A stretch of 7,784 nt of DNA from JBJXFY01 sp046155815 (GTDB taxonomy: Bacteria; Verrucomicrobiota; Verrucomicrobiia; Limisphaerales; CAIMTB01). Below the pieces are notes generated by a model that was given only the letters and a program-made list of their open reading frames with translations, had not been told where the DNA came from and searched no databases. Positions 1 through 4,806 of this stretch are shown one piece after another. The stretch lies in contig JBJXFY010000438.1 in assembly GCA_046155815.1 (NCBI GenBank), positions 1 through 7,784 of the forward strand, read 5' to 3'. Positions within the stretch are counted from its first letter, which is position 1. Each line of letters starts with the position of its first letter. Both the position numbers and the translations under genes were made by a program.

Positions 1-197
1 TCCGTCGAGTAAAAGTCCACTCGATTCCAATACTGAACCACCTTGAACGAGTGACCGCCGGTAAGTCGTTGCTCGGCGAGAACATGCTCGCGTGTAGTCA
101 ACACATCCGGCAACCACACACCGAGCAACATCGGGAGGCTGAACAAAGCTCCGAAGAGCAAGCCGACGACAAGCATGATAATCAGTGGTCGTTTCAT
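1..197 (-). CDS. Partial membrane-anchored hypothetical protein (N-terminal 65 residues; 3' end outside the window)
   Basis: Reading the minus strand from the ATG at 197-195 gives 65 uninterrupted codons to the window edge. I do not recognise a named family. Residues 1-4 are MKRP, and residues 5 to about 29 form one strongly hydrophobic stretch. This is a signal-anchor or single transmembrane helix without a clear signal-peptidase site. It is followed by a polar part beginning TTREHVLAEQ and ending with the aromatic-rich string VVQYWNRVDFYST (residues 53-65). That suggests a small periplasmic-facing or membrane-associated protein continuing to the left. The start overlaps the stop of the upstream mini-ORF (ATGA), so translation may be coupled. 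G+C is near 54 %, well below the other genes, and codons such as TTG and GTT are more frequent. This could mean horizontal origin or simply a weakly biased accessory gene. The reading frame is clear; the function is unknown. Confidence 0.6.
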   Translation of the reverse strand, partial: MKRPLIIMLVVGLLFGALFSLPMLLGVWLPDVLTTREHVLAEQRLTGGHSFKVVQYWNRVDFYST

Positions 198-304
198 GCA
201 CGCTCGAAGCCGGCTAACAGAGTGTCGCCCTCCCAATGAATGCCGTTAAACACCAAGCTCGGTGGAACGCCAACGCTTCCAGGGCAGTCTAACGAAACTT
301 TCAT
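194..304 (-). CDS. Candidate 36-residue mini-ORF overlapping the next start codon (ATGA)
   Basis: An ATG at 304-302 opens 36 codons on the minus strand, ending in TGA at 196-194. The last four bases of this ORF are the first four of the next gene (ATGA), a typical arrangement for translational coupling. The peptide contains CPGSVGVPPSLVFNGIHWEG, has no membrane segment and belongs to no family I know. A purine-rich run lies upstream, but more than 10 bases from the ATG, so it is a poor ribosome site. The other strand of the same stretch reads LGGTPTLPG, a type of string I associate from memory with recurring intergenic sequences in Verrucomicrobia. It may therefore be a non-coding interspersed repeat rather than a gene. 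Low confidence as a protein. Confidence 0.25.
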   Translation of the reverse strand: MKVSLDCPGSVGVPPSLVFNGIHWEGDTLLAGFERA

Positions 305-357
305 GCTTATTCGTGGCTGGCCTTCCTTCTCCTTGACCCATCTGGCCTTCCGGGCAC

Positions 358-1224
358 TCACTTCTTCGGATCCAGGTTCTGCTTCAGCTCGTCCGGGGCC
401 AGCGGGCAGGCCACGCCGCCGGCCGGCACCTCGGCCTTGGCGATCCACAGGATCGCGTTCAGCACCACCTTGCGGAAGCTGTCGTCGCCCCAGTTCGCGT
501 GCCGATGCCCGCCGGTGAAGCCGAACCCGCGCCCGCCGTCCGGCCGCTCGCGCACCCACATCATCGTCTCCGGCCGGCCCTTCGCCTCCACGACGTGCGG
601 GTACGGTCCCTTGGGCCAGACGTACGGGCCGTCGCGCACGTCGTCGGACGGCGTGGCCACGAGGATGGGGGTGACGCCGGCCAGGTCAGGGCGGAAGCGC
701 AGGTTGAAGTACCACTCGTCCAGCACGGCGAAGGGCCGCACGCCGCGGGTGACCGGGTGGTCGGGGAACTGGTCGAACTGCGGCGTCCACATCGGGTTCA
801 CGGAGAACTGGTGCTCGTAGTGCCCGCCAATGAACTCCTTGAAGGCCTCGCCCGGATCGCCCGCCGGCACCTCGACGCCGAAGTGCATGAAGCCGAGGCC
901 GACGCCGCGCGCCGCGAGGCCCTGCATCAGCTTCAGGTGGTCCTCCTGGATGGCCGGGTGGCCGCCGCCGCCGTCGGCGTAGATCACCACGGCGTTCGCG
1001 CCCCCGAAGGCGTCCGCCGAGGCGGGCCAGCCGTTCGAGGCGACGTTGACGGTGACGCCCGGCACGGCGGCGAGGCAGCGGGCGAGGATGAGCGTGCCGG
1101 CGCGGAACTCATGATCGCCCGGGCCGTGGCTCTGCTTGCCGGCGATGAGGAGGATGTTCGGCCCGGCCGGCGCGGACGCGGCAGCAAACAGGCAGGTGGC
1201 GAGGAGGACGGACAGTGGCTTCAT
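358..1224 (-). CDS. Secreted ThuA-domain (trehalose utilisation family) protein
   Basis: The product has 288 residues. The ThuA family has a class I glutamine-amidotransferase-like flavodoxin fold. In Verrucomicrobia and Planctomycetes secreted members are common and usually sit among sugar-degradation or dehydrogenase genes; their exact reaction is unsettled. Residues 1-20 are a signal peptide (MKPLSVLLAT, then an Ala-rich stretch ending APA before Gly21), so the mature protein is probably periplasmic. Family signatures follow: the first strand NILLIAGKQSHGPGDHEF (23-40), the elbow GLGFMHFGVE (109-118), IGGHYEHQF (132-140), HPVTRGV (156-162), DEWYFNLRF (169-177), and GGHRHANWGDD (238-248) leading to the closing helix VVLNAILWIAK. 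No amidotransferase nucleophilic Cys is seen at the elbow, so a classical amidotransferase reaction is unlikely. The ATG at 1224 was chosen because the signal peptide begins there. The frame stays open far upstream, but that extension crosses repeats and the antisense of the next gene. No strong ribosome site is visible. Confidence 0.9.
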   Translation of the reverse strand: MKPLSVLLATCLFAAASAPAGPNILLIAGKQSHGPGDHEFRAGTLILARCLAAVPGVTVNVASNGWPASADAFGGANAVVIYADGGGGHPAIQEDHLKLMQGLAARGVGLGFMHFGVEVPAGDPGEAFKEFIGGHYEHQFSVNPMWTPQFDQFPDHPVTRGVRPFAVLDEWYFNLRFRPDLAGVTPILVATPSDDVRDGPYVWPKGPYPHVVEAKGRPETMMWVRERPDGGRGFGFTGGHRHANWGDDSFRKVVLNAILWIAKAEVPAGGVACPLAPDELKQNLDPKK

Positions 1225-1268
1225 GGGCAGATGGTGGGCAACTTTCCGCCCGAGGCCGCGAGCCGCAA

Positions 1269-1280
1269 CGGCAATTGCCG
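1269..1280. repeat. Perfect 12-bp palindrome, possible operator
   Basis: The sequence CGGCAATTGCCG is a complete palindrome centred 50 bp upstream of the thuA-like start codon. Such symmetry suits a dimeric repressor or activator site. It is immediately followed by CCGGCCGGCC, also self-complementary, so chance in GC-rich DNA remains a real alternative. There is only one copy in this window. Confidence 0.3.
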
Positions 1281-1298
1281 CCGGCCGGCCTCGGTGGT

Positions 1299-1446
1299 GC
1301 AGGTTTTCAACCTGCCGTATCACCGGCTTGCCGGCGGCCGGGCGTGCCTGTGCGCCGTTGCGGATGGCCGCCCCCCGGGCCGACCTGCCGGACGCCGCGC
1401 AGGTTGCAAGTCTGCGATACGCCAGAGTGCAACTCTGCGCTACGGG
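1299..1446. repeat. Three related hairpin units, probable interspersed intergenic repeat
   Basis: Three short inverted repeats share a pattern. At 1299-1315 GCAGGTT and AACCTGC pair around TTC. At 1399-1415 GCAGGTT pairs with AGTCTGC around GCA, with two G-T wobbles. At 1423-1437 CAGAGT and ACTCTG pair around GCA. Units two and three are also direct repeats: 1401-1421 and 1424-1444 match at 17 of 21 positions with a 23-base period. Each unit is followed by a GTAT, GATAC or GCTAC string. From memory, peptides translated from such units (CDT-ECNSALR and AGFQPA types) recur in over-predicted hypothetical proteins of Verrucomicrobia, which points to a dispersed repeat family rather than a gene. 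What it does is unknown; an RNA-level or REP-like role is possible. Confidence 0.6.
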
Positions 1447-1524
1447 GCGGTGCCCGGATGCGCCCGCGCGAAGAAGTGGTGAACGAATCGCCGGCCTGCG
1501 CCGTCCAAGAGCCACATTTCGTCC

Positions 1525-1980
1525 ATGAAGAAGCTCATCACGCTCGCCGCCGCCGCGCTGTTCGCCCTCCAAGCCATGGCCAGCGAAGCCGCCTGGCTCA
1601 CCAGCCTCCCCGACGCCCTCGCGACGGCGAAGAAGGAGGACAAGGTGGTGCTCATTGACTTCACCGGTTCCGACTGGTGCGGCTGGTGCATCAAGATGAA
1701 GAAGGACTCGCTGGACAGGAAGGAGTTCACCGAGTGGGCCGCGAAGCACGCGGTGCTCGTGGAGATTGATTTCCCGGACAAGAAAAAGCAGTCCGACGAC
1801 CTGAAGAAGGCCAACGAGGCGCTGAAGAAGAAGTACGACATCGAGGGCTTTCCGACCTACGTGCTGCTGGACGCCACCGGGAAGGAGATCGGCCGGCAGG
1901 TGGGCTACCTCGAAGGCGGCCCGGCGGCGTTCATCAAGAAGATCGAGGGCTGGAAGGCCAAGTCGGCGGGGAAGGCCTGA
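1525..1980 (+). CDS. Secreted thioredoxin-fold protein with WCGWC active site
   Basis: The product has 151 residues. It is expected to act as a thiol-disulfide oxidoreductase outside the cytoplasm, reducing or isomerising disulfides, or passing electrons as the C-terminal domain of DsbD does. Residues 1-20 are a signal peptide (MKK, a hydrophobic Leu/Ala core, then AMAS). The thioredoxin fold follows: strand VVLIDFTGSD (41-50), the redox pair Cys52 and Cys55 in WCGWC (51-55), a charged Lys/Asp-rich helical part (about 84-105), the cis-proline loop GFPTYV (Pro110), and the last strand and helix ending EGWKAK. This layout fits the thioredoxin_7 / DsbD-gamma-like group better than classical cytoplasmic thioredoxin, whose site is usually WCGPC. 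The ATG at 1525 is chosen because the signal peptide begins there. No clear ribosome site precedes it. The natural substrate cannot be told from the sequence. Confidence 0.92.
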   Translation: MKKLITLAAAALFALQAMASEAAWLTSLPDALATAKKEDKVVLIDFTGSDWCGWCIKMKKDSLDRKEFTEWAAKHAVLVEIDFPDKKKQSDDLKKANEALKKKYDIEGFPTYVLLDATGKEIGRQVGYLEGGPAAFIKKIEGWKAKSAGKA

Positions 1981-1986
1981 GCGGCG

Positions 1987-2006
1987 GTCCGGTGCGGGCC
2001 CCGGAC
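1987..2006 (+). terminator. Weak hairpin after the thioredoxin-like gene
   Basis: GTCCGG (1987-1992) and CCGGAC (2001-2006) pair perfectly around an 8-base GC-rich loop, seven bases after the stop codon. No T tract follows, so this is at best a weak or factor-assisted terminator, or an RNA 3'-end stabiliser. Confidence 0.25.
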
Positions 2007-2121
2007 AACCTTGCAGTTGGTGCGATGCATCGTGGCCGGGGGGCTCCCCGCAGGTGCGACCCTCAGTGATGCGGGCGAGTTCCTTGCCGCGTGGGAGGTT
2101 CCGGGCGCATCCTTTTGCGCC

Positions 2122-3564
2122 ATGACGATCCCGGAGTCCGTGTCCCCGCCGCCCAGCGCCGCGCCCAGCGTGGGCACGCATCAGAAGGCGCTCCAAGTCA
2201 ACCTCGACCAGTCGAAGTACGGAGTCTTTGCCGAGATCGGCGCCGGGCAGGAGGTGGCGCGGTGGTTTTTCCGCGCGGGCGGCGCCTCCGGCACCATCGC
2301 CAAGACCATGTCGGCCTACGACATGAAGGTGAGCGACGCGATTTACGGTCCGACGGACCGGTACGTTTCCCGGCAGCGGCTCCAGCAGATGCTAGGGCAC
2401 GAGTATGGGCTGCTCATCGAGCGGCTGGCGGCCAGCCGCGGGGTGTCCACCAAGTTCTTTGTCTTTGCGGACACCGTGGCGGCGCAGGGCTTCCATCGGC
2501 GCGACGAGAGCCACGGCTGGATGGGCGTGCGATTCCAGCATGAGCCCGGGGCGCCCGCCTCCGATGTCATCATCCATGTGCGGATGCTCGACCGGGAGAA
2601 TCTCCAGCAGCAGGAGGCGCTCGGAATCATGGGCGTGAACCTGATCCACGCGGCCCTCTATCTCTACGGCGACGTGGAGGCCTTTCTGCGCGCGCTGCTC
2701 GATGATCTCGGCGGCGAACGGGTGGAGGTGGACCTGGCCAAGTTCAGCGGCCCGGCCTTTGCCCGTGTGGACAACCGCGTCGCCAGCCTCCAGCTCGTCC
2801 AGCTCGGCCTGTCGAATGCCGCGATGTTCACCGCCTCGGGCGAGGTCGTGCAGGCCTCCGAGACGCTGTACAAGAAAAACATCCTCGTCGAGCGAGGCAG
2901 CTTCCGCCCCGTGGTGAACTCCACCGTCGACATGCTCCGCTGCGCGCAGGCCGTCTTTGTGCAGGAGCCCGGCGTGAAGGGCGACGACCTGGTCGTGCTG
3001 ATGGAGATGACGTTGCACAATCTCCTCGACGGCGGGGCCATTGACCACCGGGACTTCCTGGACCGCGTGGACATCCTCGGCACGCTGGGCAAAACCGTGC
3101 TGGTCTCGAACTACGGCGAGTACCACCGCCTGGCGGCATACCTCTTCCGCTACACCAAACAGCGCATCGGCATTGCGATGGGTGTGCCGAGCCTCCGCGA
3201 GATCTTCGACGAGAAGTACTACACCGACCTCGAGGGAGGCATTCTCGAGTCATTCGGACGGCTCTTCAAAAACGACCTCCGCGTGTACGTGTACCCGCTG
3301 CGCGAACCGGCTACCGGCATGCTGATCACCGCCGGCAACCTCCGAGTGCAGCCCCACCTCCGCCACCTTTACGCCTACCTGCTCGAGAACCAGTTCATCC
3401 TCGGCCTGCGCGACTATGACGAGGGCTGCCTGCCCGCCTTCTCCCGCGACGCGCTCACGAAGCTCCGCGCCGGCGACCCGGCTTGGGAAACGCTCGTACC
3501 GCCGCAGGTCGCGAAGATCATCAAGGAGCGGCGCCTGCTGGGGTACCAGCTGGCGGGAGGCTGA
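2122..3564 (+). CDS. Conserved 480-residue soluble protein of unknown function
   Basis: The product is a 480-residue protein with no signal peptide or membrane segment, presumably cytoplasmic. I recognise the sequence type as a conserved protein of Verrucomicrobia and Bacteroidetes but cannot assign a reaction. I recall inconsistent legacy database names for such proteins (a nucleotide adenylyltransferase, a TonB receptor). I see no HxGH nucleotidyltransferase motif and no beta-barrel features, so I do not adopt them. After a Pro/Ser-rich leader (1-18), highly ordered segments follow: YGVFAEIGAGQEVARWFFRA (33-52), IAKTMSAYDMKVSDAIYG (59-76), ESHGWMGVRFQ (129-139), IIHVRMLDRENLQQQEALGIMGVN (150-173), and VLVSNYGEYHRLAAYLFRYTKQRIGIAMG (326-354). 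These look like a fold with a bound ligand or cofactor. The ATG at 2122 is chosen over a TTG at 2011: the added 37 residues look non-coding. The gene stands alone between the thioredoxin gene (141 bp upstream) and fabG (104 bp downstream). Confidence 0.85.
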   Translation: MTIPESVSPPPSAAPSVGTHQKALQVNLDQSKYGVFAEIGAGQEVARWFFRAGGASGTIAKTMSAYDMKVSDAIYGPTDRYVSRQRLQQMLGHEYGLLIERLAASRGVSTKFFVFADTVAAQGFHRRDESHGWMGVRFQHEPGAPASDVIIHVRMLDRENLQQQEALGIMGVNLIHAALYLYGDVEAFLRALLDDLGGERVEVDLAKFSGPAFARVDNRVASLQLVQLGLSNAAMFTASGEVVQASETLYKKNILVERGSFRPVVNSTVDMLRCAQAVFVQEPGVKGDDLVVLMEMTLHNLLDGGAIDHRDFLDRVDILGTLGKTVLVSNYGEYHRLAAYLFRYTKQRIGIAMGVPSLREIFDEKYYTDLEGGILESFGRLFKNDLRVYVYPLREPATGMLITAGNLRVQPHLRHLYAYLLENQFILGLRDYDEGCLPAFSRDALTKLRAGDPAWETLVPPQVAKIIKERRLLGYQLAGG

Positions 3565-3628
3565 ACCGCGGGCATCCCGTGACGGCGCTCGGCCGCCATG
3601 CCTCCGTCGCCGCCACGGCGCAAGCCGC

Positions 3629-3634
3629 TTGACA
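3629..3634 (+). promoter_or_regulatory. Candidate -35 box for fabG
   Basis: A perfect TTGACA lies 35 bases before the fabG GTG. No good TATAAT-like box is found 16-19 bases downstream; the GC-rich TGCCACCTTC occupies that place. If this is the promoter, the transcript would start only a few bases before the GTG, giving a leaderless or nearly leaderless mRNA. That fits the absence of any ribosome-binding purine run. Confidence 0.4.
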
Positions 3635-3668
3635 CCCCCCGCGGCGCGTCTGCCACCTTCCGGCCCCC

Positions 3669-4412
3669 GTGAGCGTCCTCGCCAACCAAGCAGCCGTCGT
3701 CACCGGTGCGGGCCGCGGCATCGGGCGGGCCATCGCGCTGCGCCTCGCCGGCGACGGCGCGGATGTGGCCTGCGTGTCCCGCACGGCGGAGAATTCCGAA
3801 AAGGTGGCCGCGGAGGTGCGCGCCCTGGGCCGGCGCGCGTGGGCGCTGGCGGTGGACGTGACCGACCCGGCTGCGGTCGCAGCGGCGGCGGAAAAAATCC
3901 TCGCTGAGGCCGGCCGCGTGGACATCCTCGTGAACAACGCCGGCGTGACCCGCGACGGCCTGCTCATGCGAATGAGCGAGGCGGACTGGGACGCCGTGCT
4001 GGACACCAACCTGCGCGGGGCCTTCCTGTTCACGAAGGCCTTCAGCCGCGCCTTCCTCAAGCAGCGCTCGGGCCGCGTCATCAACATGGCATCGGTGATC
4101 GGGCTGATCGGCAACGCAGGGCAGGCGAATTACGCCGCCAGCAAGGCCGGACTGATCGGGTTCACGAAGGCCGTGGCGAGGGAGTTCGCGTCGCGCGGCG
4201 TGACCGTCAACGCCGTCGCGCCGGGCTTCATCGAGACCGACATGACCGCCGCGCTCAACGAGGAGCAGCGCGCCGCGATCCTGAGGCAGGTGCCGCTGGC
4301 CGCCTTTGGCGCCGCGGACGACATTGCGCACGCCGCCGCCTTTCTCGCCGGCCCCGGGGGGCGGTACGTTACCGGCCAGGTCCTCACCGTGGACGGCGGC
4401 ATGGTAATGTGA
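3669..4412 (+). CDS. fabG: 3-oxoacyl-[acyl-carrier-protein] reductase FabG
   Basis: This 247-residue short-chain dehydrogenase is predicted to reduce 3-ketoacyl-ACP to 3-hydroxyacyl-ACP with NADPH in the fatty-acid elongation cycle, in the cytoplasm as a tetramer. The Rossmann glycine motif TGAGRGIG is at 12-19, NNAG at 89-92, and the catalytic set is complete: Asn114, Ser142, Tyr155 and Lys159 (in NYAASK). The typical FabG stretches VNAVAPGFIETDMT (180-193) and the C-terminus VDGGMVM are present. Length agrees with E. coli FabG (244 residues). The start is GTG at 3669; no ribosome site is visible, and residue 8 onward already matches the first strand, so a shorter start would damage the fold. 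The gene is followed 84 bases later by acpP and then fabF, which makes a fatty-acid role far more likely than another member of this broad dehydrogenase family. Confidence 0.95.
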   Translation: MSVLANQAAVVTGAGRGIGRAIALRLAGDGADVACVSRTAENSEKVAAEVRALGRRAWALAVDVTDPAAVAAAAEKILAEAGRVDILVNNAGVTRDGLLMRMSEADWDAVLDTNLRGAFLFTKAFSRAFLKQRSGRVINMASVIGLIGNAGQANYAASKAGLIGFTKAVAREFASRGVTVNAVAPGFIETDMTAALNEEQRAAILRQVPLAAFGAADDIAHAAAFLAGPGGRYVTGQVLTVDGGMVM

Positions 4413-4440
4413 CGCGGCCGCGGAAAATTTGCGGGGCTAT

Positions 4441-4474
4441 GGAGCTTGACGCTCCCCGCCCCCCAACCTAGGAA
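4441..4474 (+). promoter_or_regulatory. Candidate promoter of acpP, with -35 box in a small hairpin
   Basis: TTGACG (4446-4451) and TAGGAA (4469-4474) are separated by 17 bases, upstream of the acpP ATG at 4497. The -35 box matches the consensus at five of six positions; the -10 box is weak. GGAGC and GCTCC flank TTGAC (4441-4455) as a perfect inverted repeat, which could be a regulator site or a small hairpin at the end of fabG transcripts. It would give acpP its own supply of mRNA inside the fab cluster. Confidence 0.4.
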
Positions 4475-4496
4475 ACCCCGAACCGAAATAAAGAAC

Positions 4497-4742
4497 ATGG
4501 CTGACAACACCGGCATCGAGGAGCGCATCAAGAAAATCATCGTCGATCAGCTTGGCGTAAACGCGGACCAGGTGACTCCCGAGGCGAAGTTCATCGAGGA
4601 TCTGGGCGCCGACTCCCTCGACACGGTCGAGCTGGTGATGGCGCTTGAGGAGGAGTTTGGGCAGGAGATCCCCGACGAGGAGGCCGAGAAGCTCCAGAGC
4701 GTGGGCGACGTGATCCGCTACATTGAGGATCGCCAGAAGTAG
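4497..4742 (+). CDS. acpP: Acyl carrier protein
   Basis: The product is an 81-residue acidic helical carrier protein that holds growing acyl chains on a phosphopantetheine arm in the cytoplasm and serves FabG, FabF and the acyltransferases. The prosthetic-group attachment site is Ser40 in GADSLDTVELVM, the standard DSL motif. Helix I (IEERIKKIIVDQLGV), the loop ending in FIEDLGADS, and the last helices (EEEFGQEIPDEEAEKLQSVGDVIRYIE) match the family, and the length is normal (E. coli 77 residues). The ATG at 4497 follows an A-rich AAATAAAGAAC stretch that may help ribosomes bind. A TTG at 4446 in the same frame would add 17 Pro/Arg-rich residues unlike any ACP and is rejected. A strong terminator-like hairpin begins 18 bases after the stop, so much acpP mRNA probably ends there. 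Confidence 0.97.
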   Translation: MADNTGIEERIKKIIVDQLGVNADQVTPEAKFIEDLGADSLDTVELVMALEEEFGQEIPDEEAEKLQSVGDVIRYIEDRQK

Positions 4743-4760
4743 CCGGTGCCGGCCGCTTTC

Positions 4761-4801
4761 GCGGGGCAGCCTCGCTGGGTTCAGCGCGCTGCCCCGCTTT
4801 T
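4761..4801 (+). terminator. Intrinsic terminator or attenuator between acpP and fabF
   Basis: GCGGGGCAGC (4761-4770) pairs perfectly with GCTGCCCCGC (4788-4797). Inside it, CGCTG (4773-4777) pairs with CAGCG (4782-4786) around a GGTT loop, giving about 15 paired bases. TTTT follows at 4798-4801. The T tract is short but the stem is very stable, so this is a good intrinsic terminator candidate. It ends only five bases before the fabF ATG, so it should limit read-through into fabF and also occupies the place of a ribosome site. Confidence 0.75.
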
Positions 4802-4806
4802 GATTC

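Larger units (their letters stand above)
1225..1524. other. Divergent intergenic region between the thuA-like and thioredoxin-like genes
   Basis: These 300 bases separate two genes transcribed away from each other, so both promoters should lie here. I found no convincing -35/-10 pair in either direction. The stretch holds a perfect palindrome (1269-1280), GC-rich CCGG/GGCC runs, and three related hairpin units (1299-1446) listed separately. Open frames across it on both strands are low-complexity Arg/Pro/Ala translations of GC-rich DNA and are not credible genes. Confidence 0.6.

Noticed and set aside
499..1482. Long plus-strand ORF antisense to the ThuA-like gene (327 codons)
   Set aside because: It is a shadow of the real gene in GC-rich DNA: composition is Arg/Gly/Ala/His-rich with no family motif, while the minus strand gives a full signal peptide and ThuA signatures.
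2011..2121. Earlier TTG start for the 480-residue protein
   Set aside because: The added 37 residues show no conserved character, and the ATG at 2122 gives a sensible flexible N-terminus before the conserved core. A GGGAGG at 2093-2098 is too far from that ATG to decide the start.
1225..2196. N-terminal extension of the ThuA-like frame to 612 codons
   Set aside because: The extension runs through the hairpin repeats and antisense to the thioredoxin-like gene. The ATG at 1224 begins a classical signal peptide.
3565..3668. Terminator after the 480-residue protein gene
   Set aside because: The stretch has many GC-rich partial complementarities but no clean stem followed by a T tract.
4446..4496. 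TTG start 17 codons upstream of acpP
   Set aside because: It would add a Pro/Arg-rich tail foreign to acyl carrier proteins; the ATG at 4497 matches the family N-terminus.
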